Of a DNA stretch of 64,000 nt, positions 9,011 through 16,816 are shown piece after piece. Numbering within the stretch: the first letter of the stretch is position 1; each line of letters starts with the position of its first letter. Under the pieces are notes generated by a model. That model saw only the letters and a program-made list of their open reading frames with translations, had not been told where the DNA came from and searched no databases. The DNA lies in contig JBEIPP010000001.1 in assembly GCA_040376995.1 (NCBI GenBank), positions 37,696 through 101,695 on the forward strand, read 5' to 3'. Source of the stretch: UBA4416 sp040376995. GTDB taxonomy: Bacteria; Bacteroidota; Bacteroidia; B-17B0; Aurantibacillaceae. The position numbers and the translations under genes were made by a program.

Positions 9011-10768
9011 ATGAAAAAAATATTTATTCCACTAGTAGCTAGCGTGTTAACACTTAGCTTAGTTTCATGTTCAGACGACACAAAAGATAGCCACGAAGGC
9101 ATTGAAGGCAAGGGCGGCGTGTATTTGGGCGGCGTGATGCGCTTGAATGAAGTTGAAGCTTTTAAAAGCTTAAACCCAATTGCTGTTAATGAAGTCGTAG
9201 GTTTTCATATTGGCACTCAATTATTTGAGGGCTTGGTGAAGTTCAACCAAAACGATTTATCTATAAAACCGGCTATTGCTCGTTCTTGGGAAATTAGTGA
9301 AAATCTAACAGAATGGACTTTCTATATCCGTCAAGGGGTTATGTTTCATCCAGATGCTTGTTTTGCTGATGGAAATGGTAGAGAATTAAAAGCAAGTGAT
9401 ATTAAATTTTGTTTTGACAAATTATGTACGGCTGATCCTAACAACGCTCAATTTGATGTAACTTTTAAGGATCATGTTATTGGTGCTAATGAGTCTTTTG
9501 CTGCTTCAAAAACAGGAAAAAGCTTAGGCGTTTCTGGGATTAAAATTGTTAATGATACAACTTTAACTATTTCTTTAAAAGCTCCATATGCTGGATTCTT
9601 AAATATATTAGCAATGCCTGGGTGTTGGATTTATCCAAAAGAAGCTTTAGATAAATACGCGTTAGATATCCGTACTCATCCAGTTGGTACTGGTCCGTTT
9701 CAATTAGAAACAGTGAAAGAAGGAGAAGTATTAATCATGAAAAAGAATCCTAATTACTACGCATACGATGAGTATGGAAACAAATTGCCATATTTAGATG
9801 GATTGAAATATACGTTTATTCGTGAGAAAAAAGCTGAGATTTTAGAATTTAAATCAGGTAACTTGGACATGGTATATCGTTTGCCAGTAGAGATTGTGCC
9901 AGAAATTTTAGGCGATTTAGAACATGCTAAAGAGCGTAAAACTGAATTTCAAATTTTAAACACACCAGCGTTTAATACAAATTATTTAGGGTTTAACTGT
10001 ACTAGCCCTGCATTTAACAAAAAAGAGGTACGCTTGGCATTTAACTATGCAATTGACAGACATAAAATAGCAGATTTTACATTACAAGGTGAAGGAAGTT
10101 ATGGAGATTATGGCATTGTGCCTTACGTTAAAGCATTTGAAAAAGATGGTTATAACTTTAAAGATTTAAAAGGATATACATTAGACGTAGCTAAAGCAAA
10201 AGAATATCTTAAAAAAGCGGGTTATGCTGATGGAAAAGGTTTTCCAAAAGTAACATTACAAATTAATAGTGGAGGAGGGAATAATATTTTAATTGCTGAA
10301 GTTGTACAAACAATGTTGAAGGAAAATTTAAATGTAGATGTAAATATAAATACAGTTCCTTTTGCAGAGCATATAGAGCAAGTACAATCAGGTAAAGTAG
10401 ATTTTTTCCGTTTTGCTTGGATTGCTGATTATCCAGATCCAGAAACATTCTTAACGATTTTCTACGGTAAACACGTTCCTGCAAATGCTTCAGAAAAATC
10501 TTTTATCAACCATTTCAGATTTAAAAATGCACGTTTTGATTCATTATTTGCAGCATCATTTATGGAGTTAGATAAAGCAAAACGTTATGCATTATTAACT
10601 AAGGCAGAACAAATAATTTTAGATGAAGCTCCATTTATGCCAATATTTTATAACGAAAACTTCCGTTTAGAGCAGTTAAACGTTCGTAATTTCCCTGAAA
10701 ACGCAATGAACTATATGGATTTATCTGTTGTGTATTTAATACCAAAAGATAAAATGCCTAAAAAATAA
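9011..10768 (+). CDS. Peptide/nickel-type ABC transporter substrate-binding lipoprotein
   Basis: A 585-residue solute-binding protein of the SBP_bac_5 (OppA/DppA) family, presumably capturing oligopeptides in the periplasm. The ATG at 9011 is preferred over 8999 because it gives a clean lipoprotein signal, MKKIFIP..LTLSLVSC, with lipobox LVSC and then SDD. Family features are present: an N-terminal FKSLNPIAVNEVVGFHIGTQ segment, WEISENLTEWTFYIRQGVMFH, the DIKFCFDKL motif, HPVGTGPFQL near residue 230, and the late YPDPETFLTIFYG segment. No permease or ATPase gene is nearby, so it is an orphan here. A strong terminator follows. Confidence 0.88.
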   Translation: MKKIFIPLVASVLTLSLVSCSDDTKDSHEGIEGKGGVYLGGVMRLNEVEAFKSLNPIAVNEVVGFHIGTQLFEGLVKFNQNDLSIKPAIARSWEISENLTEWTFYIRQGVMFHPDACFADGNGRELKASDIKFCFDKLCTADPNNAQFDVTFKDHVIGANESFAASKTGKSLGVSGIKIVNDTTLTISLKAPYAGFLNILAMPGCWIYPKEALDKYALDIRTHPVGTGPFQLETVKEGEVLIMKKNPNYYAYDEYGNKLPYLDGLKYTFIREKKAEILEFKSGNLDMVYRLPVEIVPEILGDLEHAKERKTEFQILNTPAFNTNYLGFNCTSPAFNKKEVRLAFNYAIDRHKIADFTLQGEGSYGDYGIVPYVKAFEKDGYNFKDLKGYTLDVAKAKEYLKKAGYADGKGFPKVTLQINSGGGNNILIAEVVQTMLKENLNVDVNINTVPFAEHIEQVQSGKVDFFRFAWIADYPDPETFLTIFYGKHVPANASEKSFINHFRFKNARFDSLFAASFMELDKAKRYALLTKAEQIILDEAPFMPIFYNENFRLEQLNVRNFPENAMNYMDLSVVYLIPKDKMPKK

Positions 10769-10784
10769 TTTTAGTATTCTAACA

Positions 10785-10817
10785 AAAAACGCCTTCTAAA
10801 ATTAGAAGGCGTTTTTT
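10785..10817 (+). terminator. Rho-independent terminator after the peptide-binding protein
   Basis: Arms 10789-10799 and 10802-10812 are perfect complements (ACGCCTTCTAA), flanked by A and T runs, 20 bp after the stop codon. In practice the loop takes in the innermost A-T pairs. Confidence 0.85.
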
Positions 10818-11044
10818 TGTGCTAGTAATCCGAAGAAACATACATACAGCTTAATATAGGCAAACGAATTAATTCAGGATGTTCTTATCGCATGTTGTAA
10901 TCCTGCTGTATTTTGCAAGCCCCTAAAATGTGATAAAATCATCTTGAAACGTTCATTGTACTCTGTGTATTTGTAAGCTCAATTTTTATATCTTTTTTTT
11001 ATCGTGGCAATTTTTTTACGTTATTTGCTACTAAACTAAAATAA

Positions 11045-11686
11045 ATGGAATTTATCAGCAAAATTCTTAGCGATTACTGCGAAAATAATACCTCTCCAGA
11101 ATCAGAAATATTAGCACAGTTAAATAGAGAAACACATTTAAAAGTAGTTTCTCCACGAATGCTGAGTGGCCATTTACAAGGGCGTTTTTTAAGCTTTATT
11201 TCTAAATTACAACAACCAAAATTTATTTTAGAAATTGGCACATACACAGGCTACTCTGCTCTATGCTTAGCAGAAGGCTTGCACCCAGAAGGTAAGTTAA
11301 TTAGTATTGATGTGAACGAAGAAGCATCTTCTTTTGCAAAATTATTTATTGCCAAAACACAATATGCCGATCAAATAGAATTGGTTTTAGCAGATGCGAG
11401 AGAGTTTGTGAAAACAATTAAAGAACCGATAGACTTAGTTTTTATTGATGCCGACAAGAAAAATTATTTAGCGTACTATTATTTAATGATTGATAAAATA
11501 AAATCTGGCGGATTAATTATAGCCGATAATGTTTTATGGAGTGGTAAAATCACTATGTCTGAAAAAGATATGGACAGAGAAACTCTTGCTTTACATCAAT
11601 TCAATCAATTTGTGCAACAAGACTCAAGAGTGGAAAATATTTTATTACCAATTAGGGATGGCTTGATGATAGTGAGAAAAAAATAA
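11045..11686 (+). CDS. Class I SAM-dependent O-methyltransferase
   Basis: A 213-residue methyltransferase of the caffeoyl-CoA/catechol O-methyltransferase-like family (Methyltransf_3). Residues about 50-75 hold the SAM-binding loop ILEIGTYTGYSALCLAEGL; SIDVN about 22 residues later binds the ribose; DLVFIDADKKNYLAYY carries the metal-binding Asp pair; and GGLIIADNVLWSGKI gives the third metal-ligand region. Length is typical. The natural substrate cannot be told from sequence. It is monocistronic: the upstream 276-bp gap (10769-11044) holds only the previous terminator and AT-rich sequence, and the next gene starts about 50 bp downstream. Confidence 0.85.
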   Translation: MEFISKILSDYCENNTSPESEILAQLNRETHLKVVSPRMLSGHLQGRFLSFISKLQQPKFILEIGTYTGYSALCLAEGLHPEGKLISIDVNEEASSFAKLFIAKTQYADQIELVLADAREFVKTIKEPIDLVFIDADKKNYLAYYYLMIDKIKSGGLIIADNVLWSGKITMSEKDMDRETLALHQFNQFVQQDSRVENILLPIRDGLMIVRKK

Positions 11687-11738
11687 ACATAAAATATTCT
11701 TTAAACTTACTTTACATTAGTTACATATTATACCCACT

Positions 11739-12101
11739 ATGAAATTCACTTTTACTATTCTTCTTTCATTTTTTATTGGAATAAATTTATTCGCTCAAAC
11801 TAACGAAGAGCTATCTATTGCTTTTATAAAGAAATTAGAGCGTCAGCAATTTGACAGTTGCTACTCAATGTTTGACACAAGTATGGCTAATAAATTTAAT
11901 GCTGCCATGTTAGAAAAAATGTGGGGCAGTATTCCAAGATACATGGGCGAATACAAAGGCTATACAACCGTTGAATCAATGAAGAAAGATTCTATTGATG
12001 TGGTTGCTGTAAGATGTATATTTGAAAAAACAAAAATGGATTTGCAATTTAGTTTTGTTGAAAACAAAAAAATTATCGGGATGTATTTTTGTACCTCCTA
12101 A
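11739..12101 (+). CDS. DUF3887-like N-terminal half of a frameshifted hydrolase
   Basis: This 120-residue frame has a signal peptide (MKFTFTILLSFFIGINLFAQ) and a small alpha+beta domain like DUF3887 (NEELSIAFIKKLERQQFDSCYSMFDTSM). It ends abruptly in GMYFCTS with a TAA at 12099. In Bacteroidota this domain is often fused to an alpha/beta hydrolase. Here the hydrolase continues in another frame, and dropping one T from the T5 run at 12086-12090 rejoins ..IIGMYF to VPPKNKTAYATPEY.. without a gap. The frame is therefore most likely the first half of a single gene, 11739-13041, rather than an independent protein. See the finding for the alternatives. Confidence 0.65.
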   Translation: MKFTFTILLSFFIGINLFAQTNEELSIAFIKKLERQQFDSCYSMFDTSMANKFNAAMLEKMWGSIPRYMGEYKGYTTVESMKKDSIDVVAVRCIFEKTKMDLQFSFVENKKIIGMYFCTS

Positions 12102-13041
12102 AAATAAAACGGCTTACGCAACTCCAGAATACGCTCAACAAAATAAATACTACGAAACCAAAATTGCTGTAAAAACAGGAACCATGTCGCTTCCAGGCGC
12201 ATTATGTGTTCCTAATACTGTTAAAAATCCTCCAGTTGTTATTTTATTAGCTGGTTCTGGCCCTAATGATAAAGATGAAACAATAGGGCCAAACAAAGCA
12301 TTAAAAGATTTAGCCGTTGGCTTAGTGTCTAATGGTATTGCTAGCTATAGATACGATAAACGTACTTTGGTTTATGGCAAAGACATGAAAGAGGTTGATT
12401 TGAATGCAGAAGTAATTGAAGATGCTTTAACAGCAGTTACAACCATAAAAAACAATCCAAATTTTAAAGATTCTAAAATATTTATTGCTGGACATAGCTT
12501 AGGTGCCATGTGCGCTCCACTAATTGCGAGTAAATCAAAACAAATTAATGGCATTGTGCTATTAGCAGGAAATGCTCGCCCATTAGAAGATGTTGTGTTA
12601 GAGCAATACAATTATATTTTCGGCCTTGATAGCTTAGATGCTCATGAAAGAAAAGAACTACTAGACTATTCTACCAAACTAAAAACGGTTAAGGATCCAA
12701 AGGCTTTAAAAACAGCCAAAGCTGAAGATTTGCTATTAAACCAAGAATCTTTTTATTGGCAATCCATCGTAAAATATAATCAAATACAAGTTGCTAAAAA
12801 AATAAAGCAACCAATTTTAGTGCTTCAAGGAGAAAGAGACTACCAAGTAACCATGACTGATTTTAATTTATGGAAGCAAGCCTTAGGAGATAAAACTAAA
12901 AACCAGTTTATCTCATATCCAAACCTAAACCATTTATTTATGAAGGGTGAAGGAAAAGCTACTCCAGCTGAATATGACAAGCAAGGCAATGTTGAATTTC
13001 AGGTTATAACGGATATTGTAACCTGGATAAATAGCAAGTAA
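12022..13041 (+). CDS. Alpha/beta hydrolase half of a frameshifted DUF3887-hydrolase gene
   Basis: The open frame is 339 codons, but its first 27 or so codons only shadow the DUF3887 frame; the real protein begins near 12091 (VPPKNKTAYA..). The hydrolase fold is clear: the oxyanion strand VVILLAGSGPNDKDETIG, the nucleophile elbow FIAGHSLGAMCAPLIA (Ser), the acid region LVLQGERDYQV (Asp), and the catalytic His in YPNLNHLFM near the C-terminus. It resembles the serine aminopeptidase/S9-like esterases usually fused to DUF3887. The substrate is unknown. If the break is real the hydrolase loses its signal peptide, which would make it a pseudogene or a cytosolic remnant. Confidence 0.7.
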   Translation: MKKQKWICNLVLLKTKKLSGCIFVPPKNKTAYATPEYAQQNKYYETKIAVKTGTMSLPGALCVPNTVKNPPVVILLAGSGPNDKDETIGPNKALKDLAVGLVSNGIASYRYDKRTLVYGKDMKEVDLNAEVIEDALTAVTTIKNNPNFKDSKIFIAGHSLGAMCAPLIASKSKQINGIVLLAGNARPLEDVVLEQYNYIFGLDSLDAHERKELLDYSTKLKTVKDPKALKTAKAEDLLLNQESFYWQSIVKYNQIQVAKKIKQPILVLQGERDYQVTMTDFNLWKQALGDKTKNQFISYPNLNHLFMKGEGKATPAEYDKQGNVEFQVITDIVTWINSK

Positions 13042-13266
13042 ACGGTATTTCTTTGCCTATAAAAAAAAGAGTATTTTCATTTTATTCAATTATTTTTTAG
13101 TTGGCTGTAACTTTTAAGTAACAAGGTGCGTCCTATGTTAAAATCTGCAGAAAAGATTATTTAAAACTTTAAAATAAGAACATGCTCTATCCATTTTTCA
13201 AAATAGTAAATTTTAAAAATGATAAAATGGATAAACCATTTTGCCATTTATAATTAATAAAACTAA
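13042..13266. other. Gene-poor gap with possible ECF-type promoter and an inverted repeat
   Basis: No gene is evident. GTAAC at about 13108-13112 and CGTC at about 13130-13133, 17 bp apart, match the AAC/CGTC pattern of Bacteroidota ECF-sigma promoters, pointing towards the interrupted frame downstream. A 10-bp inverted repeat, TATCCATTTT (13189-13198) and AAAATGGATA (13224-13233), follows. Both calls are weak. Confidence 0.3.
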
Positions 13267-13369
13267 GTTCAGGGCATTGATGAAAAACGAATAGAACTTC
13301 ATGGCAAGGGAGATCACGAAATACTATTCAAATAAAGGTGCAGTCTCATAACGTGGGGAGCTTGCAAGT

Positions 13370-14359
13370 TTAAGCAAATAATTTTTCTAGCCTAAAAAGG
13401 AAAAAAGTAACATCTCTTACGCCTTTTTGGTTTGCTCTAAATAATTTTATTTTGGAATTAAAAGATTCAGCGTTTGCATTTGTATTCCTATTAATAAAGA
13501 AGTTTAATATAGTATCTAAATGATATTCGATTGATTTGGCTGCTGTATTAAATTCTTTAATATTACTGTTCTTAATATCGTTAATCCAATCTATAAATTG
13601 TCTTTTGGCATTGTTAATGTTGTGATTTTCGTATATGTTTCTAAATTGAGTGGCAAGTTCATGTGCTCTTTTTAACACCGGGTATTTTTCAAATAAAATG
13701 TCAGCTCTTTCTTGCTGTGAACTTGTCCAATCGGCATTTCGGTTAAACAATAAATACCTGCCTCGTGTTAACAATTGCTTTAACATGTCGCCATTTGCTA
13801 ATACCTCTTGATTATGTTTTTCTCCATTAGCCCTTGCCTTTTTTATTTCTTCGTTTTCTTTCTCAATAGCCTCCCATCTATAGTTGATACGAAGATGTTG
13901 TAACGCTTCTAATACCAACTTTACAACATGAAATCTATCGGTAACTAAGCTTGCATCTGGAAAACTCATGCGGGCCGAAAACTCCATATTACGAGCCATA
14001 TCAAGGGTTATTTCTTTTACTTCTAGTCGTTTGGATAAGGGGATTTTTTCGAGAACTTCTATAATTTTAGATGCACTGGTACTGGCAATCATAGCAATTA
14101 TAGTTTTCTTTTTACCCTTACCTGCTTTAGATGTTACAAACGTATACAATTCTCCGTTTGATAAACTTACCTCATCAATGCTTATATGAGGGCTAATGTT
14201 TTGAGGATAAATTAAATATTCTTTGGCGTGGTTTTTTTGTTCCCAAGTTTGATATCCACTTGTTTTATATTTATAAGAACGATATAGTTTTTTTCGGGAA
14301 ACCTTGTGGTAATATGCAACGGTGCTTATAGCATCCTCTCTAGTATCAATGCGCTTGTT
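13370..14359 (-). CDS. ISL3/ISAon1-type transposase, DDE domain part
   Basis: The frame is open from after a TAA (14360-14362) to the stop at 13370, about 329 codons; the first internal standard start is TTG at 14149, which would be too late because SIDEVSLSNGELYTFV, with the first catalytic Asp, begins before it. Further downstream come EITLDMARNM, then FPDASLVTDRFHVVKLVLEA (second Asp) and NANAESFNSKIKLFRA (Glu), the DDE set of DDE_Tnp_ISL3. It overlaps the N-terminal ORF by 14 nt in the +1 frame, so the full enzyme probably needs a frameshift between 14346 and 14359. Ends of the element are intact, so it may still be mobile. Confidence 0.8.
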   Translation of the reverse strand, partial: NKRIDTREDAISTVAYYHKVSRKKLYRSYKYKTSGYQTWEQKNHAKEYLIYPQNISPHISIDEVSLSNGELYTFVTSKAGKGKKKTIIAMIASTSASKIIEVLEKIPLSKRLEVKEITLDMARNMEFSARMSFPDASLVTDRFHVVKLVLEALQHLRINYRWEAIEKENEEIKKARANGEKHNQEVLANGDMLKQLLTRGRYLLFNRNADWTSSQQERADILFEKYPVLKRAHELATQFRNIYENHNINNAKRQFIDWINDIKNSNIKEFNTAAKSIEYHLDTILNFFINRNTNANAESFNSKIKLFRANQKGVRDVTFFLFRLEKLFA

Positions 14360-14708
14360 TTAAAAAATCAGACAGCTCTTGGGTAAATTTAGTCCCCTCT
14401 GCTATCATTGTAAAATCTCTATGAATATTTTGTTTGCTTAGTTTATGACGCCATCGTCTCCTGTGAATTTCTAAATATACAGCCCTGCCTCGTAATGGAA
14501 AGTCTTGAATTAATCGAGCTTTATAAAATCCTTTCGATTCATATTCATCTATATTATGTCCACTTGGTACTGTATTGTTTTCTTCAAGGGTTATTATATA
14601 ATATTCGTCCTCTTTTCCTTTTTCTGGAATTATTTTTACCGATGTAATCTCGAAGTAATCTAACAGATTTTTCGGTAATATACTTTTTGCAAATTCTTTG
14701 TAATCCAC
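14346..14708 (-). CDS. ISAon1-type transposase, N-terminal region
   Basis: A 120-residue protein matching the N-terminal region of ISAon1-family transposases: MDYKEFAKSILPKNLLDYFEI at the start, the GFYKARLIQDFPLRGRAVYL core, then the basic HRRRWRHK segment and the TKFTQELSDFLKQ end. In this group the N-terminal region and the DDE domain are encoded in overlapping frames. The start ATG lies 38 bp inside the right terminal repeat. It terminates at TGA 14346-14348, within the overlap with the DDE frame. It probably supplies DNA end recognition. Confidence 0.75.
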   Translation of the reverse strand: MDYKEFAKSILPKNLLDYFEITSVKIIPEKGKEDEYYIITLEENNTVPSGHNIDEYESKGFYKARLIQDFPLRGRAVYLEIHRRRWRHKLSKQNIHRDFTMIAEGTKFTQELSDFLKQAH

Positions 14709-14837
14709 TTGTCTGAGTTTATTTAAAAATCTAAAATTACGATTTTCCCCACGTTATGGGATTGTGCCCAAATTACTAAAAGCAAATGTTGATGAGCAAG
14801 AACAAAACAGACGAGATGAAATACTAGTGTTAGATTT

Positions 14838-15326
14838 TTAGTGGTGTTCTTCCTCAGATGGCTCTGCCATAATTGTTTTTTGAGACTTAAAAAATTCTAC
14901 TAATTGAAGTTTTTGTGCATCCGTTAATTTAGCCTCACTATGCATTAATGTATAAGAACTCATTGGCATTTCTCCTTCTTCCACCATTTCAACACATTCA
15001 TCTAATTTATGATTCTTTCGTTTTTCTTTATACGTTCCCCAAATCGAAAAATTTAAATGATGGCTTCCTTCATTAATATGATGTTTTATCCACCAAGACA
15101 CAGGAGCAATATTAGTATACCAAGGATATGTTGGTTGATTGGAATGACAGTCGTAACAAGAAATTTTTAAGGTATTAGCTACCTCAGAATTAGCTGAAGT
15201 TAATTCAATAAAATCTGTAGATGGATTAACAGCCTCTATAGTTTTATCGATTCTAATAGATTGAATAGCTAAAAGAAGAAATACCAAAAAAATCGCAATG
15301 TTTTTAAATGTAAGATGTTTTTTCAT
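14838..15326 (-). CDS. Haem-binding domain (c-type cytochrome-like) protein
   Basis: A 162-residue exported protein: basic start MKKHLTFKN, one hydrophobic segment (IAIFLVFLLLAIQSI), then a single haem-attachment motif CYDCH near residue 56 followed by SNQPTYPWYTNIAPVSWWIK. This is the signature of the Haem_bd family (PF14376), small periplasmic c-type haem proteins common in Bacteroidota. A Met-containing stretch, EMPMSSYTLMHSEAKLT, may hold the distal ligand. The C-terminus is acidic/His-rich (EPSEEEHH). Its partner oxidoreductase is not in view. Its stop codon overlaps the end of the interrupted remnant. Confidence 0.82.
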   Translation of the reverse strand: MKKHLTFKNIAIFLVFLLLAIQSIRIDKTIEAVNPSTDFIELTSANSEVANTLKISCYDCHSNQPTYPWYTNIAPVSWWIKHHINEGSHHLNFSIWGTYKEKRKNHKLDECVEMVEEGEMPMSSYTLMHSEAKLTDAQKLQLVEFFKSQKTIMAEPSEEEHH

Positions 15327-15344
15327 TGTAAAAGTGTATAAAAA

Positions 15345-15367
15345 AAGTCACCTAATATAGGTGACTT
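15345..15367 (-). terminator. Terminator of the frameshifted T9SS-cargo gene
   Basis: Perfect 10-bp arms (15345-15354 and 15358-15367) with a 3-nt loop, followed on the minus strand by seven T. It separates the T9SS gene from the haem-binding gene. Confidence 0.8.
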
Positions 15368-15388
15368 AAAAGTACATTAATTTTTTAA

Positions 15389-15976
15389 TTATTCTATAAG
15401 GAATTTTCTTGTTACCGTTTTATCATCATTTAGTGTGACCGACACAAAATATAATCCAGGGTTCAAAGATTCCGTATTTACTTCTCGTCTTTCTGATTTG
15501 ATATTACTTTCATAAAAATTTATTTTACCAAGTGCATCTATTAGTGTTACTGATTTTATTTCTATTGTGTGTGCAACAATTAGTATATCTGAAACTGGGT
15601 TTGGATATATCGCTAATGCATTCTGAATATACTTCTCATCAATTCCTGTAGGTAAAGCCGAACAATCTGTTCGTTTATTCGCAGTATTATATTTTACAGA
15701 TCTCCAAATAGAATCCTTTTCAGAAATTGTTCTCCACTCTACCCAACCTAAAGTAACATAAGTATTAATTGAATCTATAATTTTAGTTAATCGTGAAACA
15801 TAGTTTGCCTTATAAATATCTCTGCAATTTATTTGTAAAACAGGTGTATAAAATTCATTTGGTGAATATACTCCATAGTGAACATTTGAAAATAATTTAC
15901 GATACTCCCTGATTAATCTTTGTTCATTTGTTGTATCGTTAAACACCATAGAGCAACCATTTCCTTGTATTCTCAA
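15389..15976 (-). CDS. C-terminal half of a frameshifted T9SS-secreted protein (type A sorting domain)
   Basis: This frame encodes 195 residues from an internal ATG. Residues from about 120 onward form a T9SS type A sorting domain: IYPNPVSDILIVAHT, SVTLIDALGKINFYE, then LNPGLYFVSVTLNDDKTVTRKFLIE at the very end. Upstream of its ATG the same frame stays open and reads FGSFKPTLDTNNYATYSSNV, which follows directly on ..HNDMNF of the other half if one A is added to the A6 run at 16043-16048. The sorting domain would direct outer-membrane translocation and cell-surface attachment, so the break uncouples cargo from export. Confidence 0.75.
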   Translation of the reverse strand: MRIQGNGCSMVFNDTTNEQRLIREYRKLFSNVHYGVYSPNEFYTPVLQINCRDIYKANYVSRLTKIIDSINTYVTLGWVEWRTISEKDSIWRSVKYNTANKRTDCSALPTGIDEKYIQNALAIYPNPVSDILIVAHTIEIKSVTLIDALGKINFYESNIKSERREVNTESLNPGLYFVSVTLNDDKTVTRKFLIE

Positions 15977-16020
15977 TCTTTGGTTTACATTTGAACTATA
16001 TGTTGCATAATTATTTGTAT

Positions 16021-16671
16021 CTAAAGTGGGTTTAAATGATCCAAAAAATTCATGTCATTATGCACTCCTGCCTTATAGCTACCCCCCCATAATACATTAG
16101 GTTGCCACATTCCAGAGGTTGAGTATGCTTTGCCCTGTAACCCAGCTTCCATAGTAGACCAATTTGTTTGATTTTGCAACCCATCAACCTTAAATCCACC
16201 AACATTTTTACGATTAGTTACTCCAAGGGAATCATGAAGGTGAGCAACATCAGCATAATTATATATTTTACCAAAAGCACCAAATGAAGGATATTTGGCT
16301 TCATGACTATGTGGGTCACATTCAATATTAGATAAATCATCCATCCATTTTAATAGGTTTTTACCAGATGTAGAGCTTCCCTTCAAATCCCATTTTAAAC
16401 AACCAAATAAAAACTTAACATCGGATTGAAAATTATACTTTACGTTCTTAGCAACAACCATATCTGAAACTTGTTTAATGTATTTAAAGGCTGTATCGTA
16501 ATACTTTCGCTGAGTAGCATTGTCATAATCTAACTCTCCTTGACCAACAACAGTGCTAGTGCCACTAGCTTCATTATGAGAATTTAGATTAATATAAACC
16601 TTTGGAGTTTGGCTAAATAATTGGGATTTAAAACAAAAAACAAAAAGAAACAGAGTGTAGATTTTTTTCAT
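16021..16671 (-). CDS. N-terminal half of a frameshifted T9SS-secreted protein
   Basis: 216 residues with a signal peptide (MKKIYTLFLFVFCFKSQLFSQ) and a soluble domain I do not recognise with certainty. It contains VYINLNSHNEASGT near the start, KYNFQSDVKFLFGCLKWD and a DPHSHEA motif mid-way. The His/Glu pattern could suit a metal-dependent polysaccharide-deacetylase-like fold, but this is only a guess. The frame runs into HLNPL and a TAG at 16021-16023 just after a T6 run (minus strand). With the C-terminal half it would make a protein of about 425 residues with a type A sorting domain. Confidence 0.6.
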   Translation of the reverse strand: MKKIYTLFLFVFCFKSQLFSQTPKVYINLNSHNEASGTSTVVGQGELDYDNATQRKYYDTAFKYIKQVSDMVVAKNVKYNFQSDVKFLFGCLKWDLKGSSTSGKNLLKWMDDLSNIECDPHSHEAKYPSFGAFGKIYNYADVAHLHDSLGVTNRKNVGGFKVDGLQNQTNWSTMEAGLQGKAYSTSGMWQPNVLWGGSYKAGVHNDMNFLDHLNPL

Positions 16672-16816
16672 AAAAAGGAATTAATGGTTAGTTAAATAAT
16701 ATTAGTACCAAAGTATAGAGCCGTTTTACAGTCAAAAAATCTCAATATTCGTGCCATTAATGATTTCTTAACAAACATCAAATAGTAAATTACCTCATTT
16801 TAATTACTTTTACCTC

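Larger units (their letters stand above)
13337..14768 (-). mobile_element. ISL3/ISAon1-like insertion sequence, apparently complete
   Basis: The element is about 1.43 kb. Terminal inverted repeats of 23 bp with four mismatches lie at 13337-13359 and 14746-14768. They share CATAACGTGGGGA on the inner side and begin with GG, as ISL3 ends do. The flanks CAAATAAA (13329-13336) and CAAATTAC (14769-14776) match at 6 of 8 positions, which suits an 8-bp target duplication that has drifted. Inside, an N-terminal-region ORF and a DDE transposase ORF overlap in different frames on the minus strand. Confidence 0.8.
13267..14841 (+). pseudogene. Remnant of a reading frame interrupted by the insertion sequence
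   Basis: Left of the element an open frame runs from after a TAA at 13264 (GIDEKRIELHGKGDHEILFK) to the insertion point. Right of the element a frame of 22 codons (LLKANVDEQEQNRRDEILVLDF) ends at TAG 14839-14841. Removing the element and one copy of the 8-bp flank joins them in frame with no stop, giving about 44 codons. There is no ATG, so this would be only the tail of an ancestral gene, or a short one with an alternative start. I do not recognise the protein. It ends overlapping the convergent haem-binding gene. Confidence 0.4.

Noticed and set aside
12022..12090. Independent start of the alpha/beta hydrolase at ATG 12022
   Set aside because: The first codons lie in the wrong frame over the conserved DUF3887 end; the frameshift explanation restores both domains.
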